Shown here: positions 35,781 through 44,643 of the stretch, piece after piece
Layout: every line of letters starts with the position of its first letter
Position numbering within the stretch: position 1 is the stretch's first letter
Source: Serratia quinivorans
Lineage (GTDB): Bacteria > Pseudomonadota > Gammaproteobacteria > Enterobacterales > Enterobacteriaceae
DNA length: 64,000 nt
NCBI GenBank assembly: GCA_900457075.1
Contig: UGYN01000002.1
Span: forward strand, 4,464,001 to 4,528,000
Direction: 5' to 3'
The notes under the pieces: model-generated
What the model was told of the DNA's origin: nothing
The model's database searches: none
What the model saw: only the letters and a program-made list of their open reading frames with translations
Made by a program: the position numbers and the translations under genes

Positions 35781-36246
35781 GTTACTATCCTTGAATGGTC
35801 CGATTTTTTTAATTTCATGCGAGTTGATGTATATATAAAAATTATAATCAGAAAAATTTAATTATGTTTTTATATAAATTAATTACATTGCCGTGAGGGC
35901 GGATTGCAAGGTTTCTGCTTGATGATTAATTTAATTTCGTGCTATTGCGTGTAATTATTAACCCAATTGACGTCCTGTATCAAGAGTTATCTGGCTGCCA
36001 TTCTAATTATGTCGATAATATTTTATTTTGTGAATGGTGGGAATAAATGGTCGTCGTTAATTAAATCGATATTAATAATATTATAACTTGAGCGGGGGTT
36101 ATTCTTGATACTCTGTTCTGGTGGAATAGAGCCTATTTTACTCAAGGGGGACGCCAACAGATTACCCCCTGTTGGCGTAAGGAGCCGCAAAACGTTGATA
36201 GCGGACAAAATGCCACCCTCAGCGTTGTGTCACCAGGACACTCTCA
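35781..36246. other. AT-rich gap between the autotransporter and norW, with a perfect hairpin
   Basis: No gene can be supported in these 466 bases. The left part is very AT-rich and holds the autotransporter promoter. ACGCCAACAG and CTGTTGGCGT (36151-36160 and 36169-36178) form a perfect 10-bp stem 69 bases beyond the norW stop. It lacks a T tract and may be a processed transcript end for norVW. Confidence 0.5.
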
Positions 36247-37386
36247 TTAGGTCAGGGCATTTAATTCTTTCAGTAAACCGAAGGCCAGTTTCATATGATC
36301 TTCGCTAACGATAAACGCGCGTAACTGCTGGTGCTGATCAAAGCCTTTAGCGATCATTCCCTGTGGCTCAGCGACAATTGTCCAGCTCAAATCCTGCCGA
36401 CGGGTTTCCCCTGCCAGCTGCAGCGGCAAGCTGGGGGTTTTCACCTTGACCAGCATGGCGGGCAGCTTCACCGCTTCCGCCGCACCCAGCAGGTTTTTTG
36501 CCAGGGTCATGGCGCTGAACTGAATCGGCTGGAGGAATGGCAACAGTTGCCCCTCGATCTCCGCGCAATCACCAAGAGCGTAAACATCCACTTGCGAGGT
36601 CTGTAAACGATTATTCACCTGGATGCCGCGATTAACCTGCAAACCGGCCTGACGCGCCAGCCCGACGTTTGGCCGCAAACCGACCGACGCTATCGCTGCA
36701 TCAACCCACAATTGGCGACCGTTGCTCAGCGTGGCTTGTATCTCCTCATCATGTTGTGTCAGTGCGCCCAGTTGCTGGTTGAGCAGCAATTCTACCCCCA
36801 TCTGTTGCAGAGCATGTTGCAGGCGGCAGCTCGCTTCAACCGGCATTAACCCCGATAGCAGGCTGCCGGACTTGTCTACCAGGGTGACCTGTTTACCGGC
36901 CCGGCACATGTCCATCGCCAGTTCACAGCCGATCACCCCCCCGCCCAAAATCAACACCCGTTGCGCCTGGATCAGGGTCAATTGGCTGTCGCGGAATTCC
37001 TGTTGGCTGTTGAGCGTCAGCATTAACTCATGGCCCGGCACCGGCGGCACCATGGCCGCAGCGCCGATCGCCAAAACCAGTTTGTCGTAATGCCAGACTT
37101 GCTCTGCGCTGCGCACCATTTTTTGCTGCGTATCTATCGCCGTAATACGCGTATGGGGGTGTACCGTCAGTTGGAACTGTTCGGCGAAGTCACCGAAGCT
37201 TTGCCGGGTCAGGGCGTCAGCGGTTTGGTTTAGGCTGAATACATGGCTCAGTTCCGGTTTGTTATATTCATCGCAACTGTCGGCGGCTATCAGCCGAATA
37301 GGGACTTCGCTATCTTGCCTGCGCAGATTCTTGACCAACTGTCGGGCGGCAAAGCCGGAGCCGACGATCAGGATACCGGGGTTCAT
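36247..37386 (-). CDS. norW: NorW, NADH:flavorubredoxin reductase
   Basis: A 379-residue FAD/NAD-dependent reductase. The FAD motif is [14 protein letters not shown] at the start, the NAD motif is [25 protein letters not shown] (about 145-170) and a second FAD-binding ALGDCAEI stretch lies near 275. It passes electrons from NADH to flavorubredoxin NorV for NO reduction. Its ATG overlaps the norV stop as ATGA, so translation is coupled. Length and motif order agree with NorW of E. coli. Confidence 0.93.
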   Translation of the reverse strand: MNPGILIVGSGFAARQLVKNLRRQDSEVPIRLIAADSCDEYNKPELSHVFSLNQTADALTRQSFGDFAEQFQLTVHPHTRITAIDTQQKMVRSAEQVWHYDKLVLAIGAAAMVPPVPGHELMLTLNSQQEFRDSQLTLIQAQRVLILGGGVIGCELAMDMCRAGKQVTLVDKSGSLLSGLMPVEASCRLQHALQQMGVELLLNQQLGALTQHDEEIQATLSNGRQLWVDAAIASVGLRPNVGLARQAGLQVNRGIQVNNRLQTSQVDVYALGDCAEIEGQLLPFLQPIQFSAMTLAKNLLGAAEAVKLPAMLVKVKTPSLPLQLAGETRRQDLSWTIVAEPQGMIAKGFDQHQQLRAFIVSEDHMKLAFGLLKELNALT

Positions 37387-38840
37387 TTTGCCTCCGAAGA
37401 GAGTGGGTCGAACACCTCTTTGCCCATGGCGCATTCCGGGCACAGGAAATCATCCGGCACCTCTTGCCAGCAGGTTCCGGGCGCCACATCTTGCATAGGT
37501 TCGCCCAACGCCGGATCGTAGATCCACAGACAGACGCTGCATTGCATGCGCGGGCCAAGATCGGCATCGGCACAGGATACTTCGGGTTCAGACGCCGGCT
37601 GAACGGCAGTGACCGCAGGGGCTGACACAGTCAACGCCGAAGGAGACAATGCCCATTGGCGAGCGATATCCCGGCCATGTTGACGACAGACTGCCAGCGT
37701 ATCGCCGTCAGGGCGCCATTTGGCTTTCAGCGCCAGCGTGGTTTCAAAGCCGCAATCCATCAATCGGGTTTGAATGCGGTCTACCGCGCCGCCATTCCAG
37801 CCGTAGCTGCCGAAGGCCGAAGCTTTCTTATTGCGAAAACGCAGCCCGGTTATCTCCTCCAACAGCCCTGCGACTTTCGGCATCATCACGTTATTCATGG
37901 TCGATGAGCCCACTAACACGCCTTTGGAACGGAATACGTTAGTCAGGATCTCGTTCTTGTCATGACGCGCCACGTTAAAAATCTTCACTGCCACACGCGG
38001 GTCGACTTCATTGATGCCTTGTGCCATCGCATCCGCCATCATGCGGGTGTTGTTGGACATGGTGTCGTAAAAAATGGTGATACGATCTTCCTGATAATCC
38101 GCCGCCCACTCTAAATAGCGCTGTACGATTTGGGTTGGGTTATCACGCCATACCACGCCGTGTGAAGTGGCTATCATGTCTACCGGCAGGTTGAAACCTA
38201 GGATCTCGTTGATTTTTGGCGTCACCAGTCGGCTGAACGGCGTCAGGATATTGGCGTAGTAACGCTGACATTGTTCAAACAATTCATTCTGATCGACTTC
38301 ATCATTAAACAGATGCTCATCGCAGTAGTGCTGGCCAAAGGCGTCATTGCTGAACAGCACCGCATCGCCGGTCATATAGGTCATCATGCTGTCCGGCCAG
38401 TGCAGCATCGGCGTTTCAACGAAGATCAGCTGTTTGCCGTTGCCGATATCCAGGCTGTCGCCGGTGTGTACTACGTGGAAATTCCACTCCGGGTGATGAT
38501 GGTGGCCGTTGATCGAATCAATGCCATTCTCGGTGCAGTAGATAGGCGTCCCCGGGATCTGCGCCATCAGTTCGGTCAACGCCCCGGCGTGATCTTCTTC
38601 TGCGTGATTGATGATGATGTAATCCAGGGTTTTAAGATCAATTTCCGCCGACAGATTTTGTACAAACTCACGGCTAAATTTATGGTCTACCGTATCGATC
38701 AGCACCGTTTTCTCTTCACGGATCAGATAGCTGTTATAGCTGCTGCCCTTTAGGGTTTTGTACTCTGTCCCATGAAAGTCACGGACTTCCCAGTCACGTT
38801 GTCCTACCCATTGGATATTGTTTTTTACCTGAATTGCCAT
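37383..38840 (-). CDS. norV: NorV, anaerobic nitric oxide reductase flavorubredoxin
   Basis: A 485-residue protein in three parts: a metallo-beta-lactamase-like di-iron domain (about 1-250; [11 protein letters not shown] with the His/Glu/Asp ligands and [16 protein letters not shown]), a flavodoxin domain (about 255-400; [19 protein letters not shown]) and a C-terminal rubredoxin (about 430-478) with CSVC and CPEC. NorV reduces NO to N2O in the cytoplasm. The start at 38840 is chosen because AAAGG stands before it and [20 protein letters not shown] is the family start. First gene of norVW, with a sigma-54 promoter upstream. Confidence 0.95.
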   Translation of the reverse strand: MAIQVKNNIQWVGQRDWEVRDFHGTEYKTLKGSSYNSYLIREEKTVLIDTVDHKFSREFVQNLSAEIDLKTLDYIIINHAEEDHAGALTELMAQIPGTPIYCTENGIDSINGHHHHPEWNFHVVHTGDSLDIGNGKQLIFVETPMLHWPDSMMTYMTGDAVLFSNDAFGQHYCDEHLFNDEVDQNELFEQCQRYYANILTPFSRLVTPKINEILGFNLPVDMIATSHGVVWRDNPTQIVQRYLEWAADYQEDRITIFYDTMSNNTRMMADAMAQGINEVDPRVAVKIFNVARHDKNEILTNVFRSKGVLVGSSTMNNVMMPKVAGLLEEITGLRFRNKKASAFGSYGWNGGAVDRIQTRLMDCGFETTLALKAKWRPDGDTLAVCRQHGRDIARQWALSPSALTVSAPAVTAVQPASEPEVSCADADLGPRMQCSVCLWIYDPALGEPMQDVAPGTCWQEVPDDFLCPECAMGKEVFDPLSSEAK

Positions 38841-38886
38841 GCTCTTTACCTTTGTTGTCAGCGACTCAATTTTGATACTTGTAATG

Positions 38887-38902
38887 AGCAATGGGCGTGC
38901 CA
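38887..38902 (-). promoter_or_regulatory. Sigma-54 promoter of norVW
   Basis: Read on the minus strand, TGGCACGCCCATTGCT matches the -24/-12 consensus TGGCAC-N5-TTGCW exactly. It lies 47 to 62 bases upstream of the norV start codon. With the NorR sites beyond it, this gives the complete enhancer-dependent promoter architecture known for norVW in E. coli. Confidence 0.9.
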
Positions 38903-38944
38903 GTTTTTATCTTATTGTTTTATAAATACTAATAATTATTTGAT

Positions 38945-38999
38945 GTCATTTTGACATCGGCGTAGCATTGTCTTTATGACTAGGCAGTGTCGGAATGAC
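38945..38999. promoter_or_regulatory. Three NorR enhancer sites
   Basis: GTCATTTTGAC (38945-38955), GTCTTTATGAC (38970-38980) and GTCGGAATGAC (38989-38999) each fit the GT-N7-AC NorR core, and E. coli also uses three sites. They lie 40 to 100 bases upstream of the sigma-54 promoter. The third overlaps the norR start codon at 38995, so NorR may repress its own gene. Confidence 0.85.
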
Positions 39000-40528
39000 A
39001 ATCATGACCCTCTCCATACAATCCCTCGCCAGCATCGCTATTGAACTGCAAAGCGGCCTGACGCAACGCGACCGCTTTCAACGTTTGATCAATAGTTTGC
39101 GTAGCCTGCTGCGTTGCGACGCTTCCGCATTATTACGTTTTGAAGGACAACAGTTCCGACCATTGGCTATCGACGGGTTGGCCCAGGACGTGCTGGGGCG
39201 GCGCTTCGCGCTGGATGCTCATCCACGCCTGGAGGCGATTGCCCGCGCCGGTGGCGTGGTGCGTTTCCCTGCGGACAGCGAATTACCGGATCCTTACGAT
39301 GGGTTGATCCCAGGTCATGACCAACTGAAGGTTCATGCCTGCATTGGGTTGCCGCTGTTTGCCGAGCAGGATTTAATCGGTGCGCTGACTTTCGACAGTT
39401 TGGATCCGATGCAATTCGATCGCTTTAGCGATGAGGAACTGCGGTTAATCAGTGCGCTGGCGGCGGGGGCGCTAAACAATGCGTTATTGGTCGAAGCGCT
39501 GGAGCGACAGGCGCTGTCTCCGCTGGCCTCTCCGGGGGGAAGCTCCCCGAGAGAAAATGATGAAATCATCGGGCTTTCGCCGGTGATGCAGCAGCTCAAG
39601 CAGGAAATCAGCATCGTTGCCGGTTCCGAGCTCAACGTATTGATCACCGGAGAGACCGGGGTCGGGAAAGAGCTGGTAGTGCGGGCGATCCATCAGGGAT
39701 CGGCGCGGGCGGCCAATCCGCTGGTCTATCTAAACTGCGCCGCGCTGCCGGAAAGCGTGGCGGAAAGTGAGCTGTTCGGCCATGTCAAAGGCGCATTTAC
39801 CGGTGCCATTCAACATCGCGCCGGAAAATTTGAAATGGCGGATAATGGCACCCTGTTCCTCGATGAGATTGGCGAACTTTCGTTATCGTTACAGGCCAAA
39901 CTGCTAAGGGTGATCCAATACGGTGATCTCCAGCGGGTGGGGGATGACCGGGTCAAGCGCGTTAACGTGCGCATTTTGGCGGCCACCAATCGTGACCTGA
40001 AACAGGCTGCGGTGGATGGGGCATTCCGCCTGGATTTATACCATCGGCTGAGCGTGTTCCCACTTGCCGTGCCGCCATTGCGTGAACGGGTCAGCGACAT
40101 TGCCCTGCTGGCGGGGTACTTTTGCGAACGCTGCCGCATCAAACTGGGCTTGATGCAGTTAACGCTCTCGGTACAGGCGTTATCGGCGCTAGAACAGTAT
40201 TCATGGCCGGGGGAATATTCGCGAACTGGAACATTCGATCTATCGGGCGGCGATTTTAGCCCGCGCCGAGCAAAGCAGCAGCGAGCTACAACTGTTACCG
40301 GCGCATTTCACTATCAAGGCTGGAGCCTTGCCGACCAGGATCATAGATGACGCCCTGCCGGAGAGTGCTATTGGGTTGAGTCTTGCCACACTGACGCAGC
40401 ATTTCCAGCGCAGCGTGATTGAGAAAACCCTGGTGGAATGCGAGATGAACTGGGCCGCCACGGCACGTAAGCTGGAGTTGGACAGCGGTAACTTGCACCG
40501 GCTGGCCAAGCGATTGAATATGAAATAA
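38995..40528 (+). pseudogene. norR: norR, NO-sensing sigma-54 activator, frameshifted
   Basis: The two frames together make a 510-residue NorR: an N-terminal GAF domain with the NO-binding iron site (about 1-170; [31 protein letters not shown]), a central AAA+ domain (about 190-420; GETGVGKE Walker A, GAFTGA loop) and a C-terminal Fis-type helix-turn-helix (WAATARKLELDSGNLHRLAKRL). A run of five G at 40209-40213 shifts the frame; four would give [17 protein letters not shown]. As written the protein ends at 40350 and lacks DNA binding. The start could instead be ATG 39004. Divergent from norV. Confidence 0.9.
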
Positions 40529-40575
40529 ATACGCTTTTTTTATGATACCTATTTCTCATATGTTGGGCGATTTTA

Positions 40576-40968
40576 TCAATGTTTTTTGAAAACCACACAG
40601 ATGACTTTATATATGGAAATAATAATGGAAAGTGAAAAGAACACGGCAACGATGAGTTTTGAGATTTTTTCTGGCGCAGAGTAAAGATAATCAACGCCGA
40701 TGCCTGCACCAGCTAATAAAACCATCCCAATTAAAACTGATATTGTCCAGTATGTTATCTTCATGCTGAAGACTTTGTAAAAAAAATCGAATACTTTAAA
40801 AAATAAAGAAATGAAAAAAGAGAAAGTGGCAATGATAATGACTAATTGAGACATGCCTGCCGGCGCGGCAAAGCCTGAACCAGGGTTAAGCACACCAACG
40901 CCGCTAAGGAAAGGGCTGCTGGAAACTATAGCTAACAATACAAGTAACGATCTAATTGTCTTTATCAT
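40576..40968 (-). CDS. Candidate microcin immunity protein (membrane)
   Basis: A 130-residue integral membrane protein with about four hydrophobic helices (about residues 5-22, 41-60, 71-93 and 105-125) and few charged loops. It has a low-GC composition unlike its neighbours. It follows the microcin gene 60 bases downstream on the same strand, separated by a strong hairpin (40992-41016). Small polytopic proteins in this position are the usual immunity factors of class II microcins. The sequence shows no family I can name, so the role is inferred from position and topology. No ribosome binding site of quality is visible, which weakens the start. Confidence 0.5.
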   Translation of the reverse strand: MIKTIRSLLVLLAIVSSSPFLSGVGVLNPGSGFAAPAGMSQLVIIIATFSFFISLFFKVFDFFYKVFSMKITYWTISVLIGMVLLAGAGIGVDYLYSAPEKISKLIVAVFFSLSIIISIYKVICVVFKKH

Positions 40969-40991
40969 ATATAACGCGACTCTGATGTATA

Positions 40992-41016
40992 AGGCGGTAG
41001 TAATAAACTACCGCCT
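40992..41016 (-). terminator. Perfect hairpin between microcin and immunity genes
   Basis: AGGCGGTAGT and ACTACCGCCT form a perfect 10-bp stem with a 5-base loop directly after the microcin stop codon. The base run after it on the minus strand is TATACATC, not a T tract. It probably reduces read-through, or stabilises the microcin mRNA, so that precursor and immunity protein are made in different amounts. Confidence 0.6.
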
Positions 41017-41028
41017 ATGGTTTCTAGT

Positions 41029-41391
41029 TTAGATACGGCATGAGCTACCAATTGAACCATTACAATTAGAACTTTTATTTCCGGCATTGCTATTATTATC
41101 ACCATTAGAACCTTTGTTGGTGAAGCACCCACCAGCAAGTGATCCACCAATAAGTCCTAAGCCGAGACCAAGCGGTCCGCCAGCAGCTCCTGCAATCATG
41201 CCGCCGATAATGCCAGCACTACAATTTGTTGTCTCCTGACTCTGTTTCTTATAATAACCACCATTATCAGCTTTTCCACTGGTGTTGCTGGTTCTACCTC
41301 TGTTTCTGCCGCCATTATCTACACGGTCGCCACCGTTATTACCACGGCCACCGGCGATAGAGTCTAGCAAAGCTATATCAATTGTTTTCAT
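41029..41391 (-). CDS. Class II (colicin V-like) microcin precursor
   Basis: Start ATG 41391 follows GGAG at six bases and gives 120 residues. The first 15, MKTIDIALLDSIAGG, are the same length and pattern as the colicin V leader MRTLTLNELDSVSGG, ending at the double glycine cleaved by a peptidase-containing ABC exporter. The 105-residue mature part begins with a charged, Gly/Asn-rich region, holds a hydrophobic glycine-zipper core (GIIGGMIAGAAGG, GLGLGLIGGSLAGG) and ends GSIGSSCRI. Four cysteines can make two disulfides, as in microcin L. A membrane-pore role is likely by analogy. A CvaAB-like exporter is not in this window. A second candidate ATG lies four codons upstream. Confidence 0.75.
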   Translation of the reverse strand: MKTIDIALLDSIAGGRGNNGGDRVDNGGRNRGRTSNTSGKADNGGYYKKQSQETTNCSAGIIGGMIAGAAGGPLGLGLGLIGGSLAGGCFTNKGSNGDNNSNAGNKSSNCNGSIGSSCRI

Positions 41392-41589
41392 CATCAACTC
41401 CATTTGAAGGTGTAATTTATTTTTATATTCACTTTTGAAAGGGACGGTTAATTTTTAGCTCACAACTATTTTTATATCAAGAGTTATTTTACTCAGGTGG
41501 TGAGAAATTTTAATTAATTAGTGGTTTCACTAAGTTTTATAATTAAATGGTTTTATTAAACATGGTCGATATTAATATTTATATTTAAA

Positions 41590-41612
41590 CCCGAGCGGCA
41601 TCGCCGCCCGGG
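41590..41612 (-). terminator. Intrinsic terminator of the M24 peptidase gene
   Basis: On the minus strand CCCGGGCGGC, ATG-type loop, and GCCGCTCGGG form a 10-bp stem with one mismatch, followed by TTTAAAT. It starts seven bases after the peptidase stop codon and separates it from the microcin gene. Confidence 0.65.
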
Positions 41613-41618
41613 GGATTA

Positions 41619-42836
41619 TCAGCCCGCTAAATCAAATGGGTTATCAATGGATTTTGCCGGCGGGGTAAACCAGCGTGCACCTTCGTGGGTGACGTAAAAA
41701 TGATCTTCAAGGCGGATGCCAAACTCACCCGGCAGGCACAGCATGGGTTCGATACTGGCGCACATGCCGACATCGAGCGGTTGCTGCTGTTTGCGGATCA
41801 GATACGGGGCTTCATGAATATCCAGCCCGATACCGTGCCCGGTGCGATGCGGCAGGCCCGGCAGCTGATAGTCCGGCCCAAATCCATAAGAAACCAGCAC
41901 ATCGCGTGCCGCGTCATCCACTTTATGGCAGGGCACACCGGGCGCGATAACGGCAAAAGCGGCGGCCTGCGCCTCATGCTCCGCCTGCCAGGCGAAACGT
42001 TGCCGTTCGTTGGCTTCGCCGTACACATAGGTACGGGTGATATCGGACAGGTAACCCTTATAGCGGCAGCCGGTATCGAGCAGCACGATATCGTTGTTTT
42101 GCAGCGGGTTGGGTTGTTTCACGCCATGGGGGAACGCGCTATCGGATCCGAACAGTGCAATACAGAAGTACGAGCCGCTGGTGCCCATTTTACGGTGGGC
42201 TTTATCGACGAAGTCGATCAGTTCGCTGGCGGTGATGCCAGGGCGCAATATGCTGGCCGCAGCCTGCTGCACCCGCAGAGTAATATTATTGGCGGTTTGC
42301 ATCAGCGCGATTTCCGTCACCGATTTACGGCTGCGGCAATGGCCGGTGATCGGCTGGGCACTGATCAGCCTGATATCGCCGGCATATTGTTGCAGGCCGA
42401 GGAATAGGGTGACCGAAGCCGTTTCGCAAATTGCCACCTGGCGTGCGCCCGTTAGCCCGCGAGAGGCCAGTACGGTGAAGAACAACCGATAGGGATCTTC
42501 TTCCTCATGCCAGCTAAAAATTTCTGCTTCTATCACCTGTGCGTCTTTGAAGGTGCCAATTTCAAACCAGGGGGCAATATAGGCGATTTCGCCTTCGGCT
42601 GGGATCACCGCGCCGACCATGCGTTCACTCGCCGACCATTGAGTACCGGTAAAATAGCGCAGATTACTGCCGGCGTTGACATAGCAGGCGTCGATACCGT
42701 TTTCGCGCATCAGGCGCTGTGCATGCTGAATGCGTTGCCGATACTCATCGCCGGCGATTTCAGGCGGATTGTCCGTCAACGGTTGCAACTGTTCCAGGGC
42801 CTGTTGCGCCGTGCAACCGCCAATGCCTGTAGCCAT
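41619..42836 (-). CDS. M24-family (Xaa-Pro dipeptidase-like) metallopeptidase
   Basis: A 405-residue creatinase/prolidase-like protein: an N-terminal creatinase domain (about 35-170) and a C-terminal pita-bread domain (about 180-390). Metal ligands appear in order: LLDTGCRYKGYLSDITRTY (two Asp), PHRTGHGIGLDIHE (His), SIEPMLCLPG (Glu) and IRLEDHFYV (Glu). Members cleave Xaa-Pro bonds or hydrolyse creatine or ectoine. Substrate unknown. GAGGAGAG precedes the ATG. It diverges from the eight-gene cluster, sharing the 43.0-43.3 kb control region, so a link with that cluster is possible. Confidence 0.85.
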   Translation of the reverse strand: MATGIGGCTAQQALEQLQPLTDNPPEIAGDEYRQRIQHAQRLMRENGIDACYVNAGSNLRYFTGTQWSASERMVGAVIPAEGEIAYIAPWFEIGTFKDAQVIEAEIFSWHEEEDPYRLFFTVLASRGLTGARQVAICETASVTLFLGLQQYAGDIRLISAQPITGHCRSRKSVTEIALMQTANNITLRVQQAAASILRPGITASELIDFVDKAHRKMGTSGSYFCIALFGSDSAFPHGVKQPNPLQNNDIVLLDTGCRYKGYLSDITRTYVYGEANERQRFAWQAEHEAQAAAFAVIAPGVPCHKVDDAARDVLVSYGFGPDYQLPGLPHRTGHGIGLDIHEAPYLIRKQQQPLDVGMCASIEPMLCLPGEFGIRLEDHFYVTHEGARWFTPPAKSIDNPFDLAG

Positions 42837-43073
42837 GCTTCTCTCCTCGCGTAGTGTCAAATGTCAGGGCCGATGCTCCTGCGCACTAAACCTTCATCAT
42901 AAGTAAACCACAGCAACAAAACTTGGCTTTATTAGATAAGAAAGTTGTCGATTACGGCACAGTTTCTTGCCTGGTATTCTGATGCGCCAGAGCGCCAACC
43001 AATTTTGCTGAAAATGGTGAGTTTAGCGAAAAAAAAATTATATTCGGTCATTATTTTATCGCTAACTGGTTAT

Positions 43074-43147
43074 ATTATCTAGATAATGCAATAACGCATC
43101 AATGTGATGCAAAAACGCTCTTGCTAATATCCATTAGCATTGCTAAT
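43074..43147. promoter_or_regulatory. Palindrome-rich control region of the eight-gene cluster
   Basis: Three operator-like elements lie within 75 bases: ATTATCTAGATAAT (43074-43087, perfect 14-bp palindrome), GCATCA-ATG-TGATGC (43096-43110, perfect inverted repeat) and TTGCTAAT...ATTAGCA...TTGCTAAT (43121-43147). No regulator gene is in the cluster, so a distant one must bind here. The region 42837-43201 otherwise has no gene and is AT-rich. Confidence 0.5.
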
Positions 43148-43201
43148 TCTTAATGCCCATCGTATTAAATAAATTTATAAACTTTGGAGAGCATATTTAG
43201 C

Positions 43202-43264
43202 ATGGCGAAACTTAATCTTTGGGCGTGCTTTCACTCCCTCGGATTATTATGTGTAAATAATTAA
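43202..43264 (+). CDS. Possible 20-codon peptide before the transporter gene
   Basis: ATG 43202 follows GGAGAG at a long spacing of about ten bases and opens MAKLNLWACFHSLGLLCVNN, ending at TAA 43264, about 105 bases before the transporter start. It could be a leader peptide or nothing. It contains two cysteines and rare codons such as CTA are absent. Evidence is weak, and I list it because it lies between the operators and the cluster. Confidence 0.25.
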   Translation: MAKLNLWACFHSLGLLCVNN

Positions 43265-43368
43265 ATTATTATCTCTATTGTGCGCACTTAATCTAATAGG
43301 TGGGTGGATGTATTCTGACGAATATATTTAATTGCCTGGGTATAAGCGATATTTTAACGAGAGTCCTT

Positions 43369-44595
43369 ATGGAAACAAATGCCGTTGAGTCTAAATTCAG
43401 TTTTGGCTCCTATACCCGATTACTGTCCGGCCCCGGACATGCCGCGCTTTCGTTGTTTGGTTTATTGCTGCGTTTTCCCGTGGCGATGCGATCTATTAGC
43501 TGCATTATGCTGCTTTCTGCCACGACCAATTCGCTGTGGATAGCAGGCACCGTCGCCGGAACCTTAATGATTACCCAGGCTTTGGCCAGCCCGATACTGG
43601 GGGGCTTTGCTGACCGATTCAGTCAGCGAAAAGTGCTTATTGTCACCAGTTGCTGTCACATTATCGCCATAGCTTTGCTGATTGCCCTGGTGTTTCTTGA
43701 TGCCCATTTATGGCTAATTATGGCCGCGGCTATTGGTATTGGTTGTTCATCAGTACCGGTTGATGGCTTTATTCGTACCCGTTGGGCGGCGATGGTCACC
43801 GATGAGGCTCTGCGAACCGCCTATGCTTTAGAAACCGTACTCGACGAGATTATTTTCTTGTTGGGGCCATTGGTTGCCATTGTGTTAGCCACGGTATTGC
43901 ACCCCGCTGCGGGGTTGGCTTTATGTGCCGCATTCACCTTCAGTGGGTCGATGGCGTTGGTGCTGCATCGGCGTTCAGAGCCGGTTATTGTGCAGAAGGT
44001 TGACGAAAAAAACCGCAGGGCTATTAGCATGATATGGGTGCGTAGCCTGATGGTTTCTTATGCGGCGGTGGGCATATTCCTTGGCTCGATCGATGTCATG
44101 ATGATCGCCTTTGCCAAAGAGGTGGGCAATCCCACTCTCGCCGGAGTGCTGTTGTCTATTTGCGCCGGGGGCAGCCTGGTAGGGGGGCTCTGCTATGGTG
44201 CGATGAACTGGTCTATCCCGCAGCCACGGCTGCTGTTGCTCACATCCGCCACGCTTTTCGCAGGCACCGTTCCCCTGGTTTTCACCAGTTCCCCGTTGGT
44301 TATGGGTGTGTCTGCGTTTATCGCCGGTTTATCGGTGGCGCCGTTATTAATTACCTGCAGTAACCTGCTGGAGTCATTAACCCCGAAAGGCTGTTTATCC
44401 GAAGGCTTTTCCTGGCTTTCAAGCGCGGGGTGGCTGGGTTTTTCCTTCGGTGTCTCGGTGGGCGGGCAACTTTCAGATCAAACAGGGGCTGCCCAGGTCG
44501 CCTGGATCGCTCTGGCCGCCGGCATGCTCGCCTTATTAGCCAGTCTGTTCAGCCAATCACTACTCAGTAAGAAATCAATGCCAAGCCCCATTTAA
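43369..44595 (+). CDS. MFS transporter, first gene of an uncharacterised cluster
   Basis: A 408-residue major facilitator protein with 12 predicted helices and the loop motif GGFADRFSQRKVLI between helices 2 and 3 (about 72-85), a version of the MFS motif A. The sequence is close in type to drug or metabolite efflux permeases. The start at 43369 (GAGAG upstream) is preferred to a GTG at 43300. It heads a co-directional set with short gaps and overlaps to 50912, and likely exports the product or imports a substrate. Confidence 0.8.
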   Translation: METNAVESKFSFGSYTRLLSGPGHAALSLFGLLLRFPVAMRSISCIMLLSATTNSLWIAGTVAGTLMITQALASPILGGFADRFSQRKVLIVTSCCHIIAIALLIALVFLDAHLWLIMAAAIGIGCSSVPVDGFIRTRWAAMVTDEALRTAYALETVLDEIIFLLGPLVAIVLATVLHPAAGLALCAAFTFSGSMALVLHRRSEPVIVQKVDEKNRRAISMIWVRSLMVSYAAVGIFLGSIDVMMIAFAKEVGNPTLAGVLLSICAGGSLVGGLCYGAMNWSIPQPRLLLLTSATLFAGTVPLVFTSSPLVMGVSAFIAGLSVAPLLITCSNLLESLTPKGCLSEGFSWLSSAGWLGFSFGVSVGGQLSDQTGAAQVAWIALAAGMLALLASLFSQSLLSKKSMPSPI

Positions 44596-44643
44596 GCCAA
44601 GGGATTCTCTCACTCTTATTACCGAGACAGGAAAACGGCCATC

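Noticed and set aside
36023..36208. A 61-codon minus-strand frame after the norW gene
   Set aside because: No ribosome binding site, composition follows local AT richness, and it crosses the hairpin at 36151-36178.
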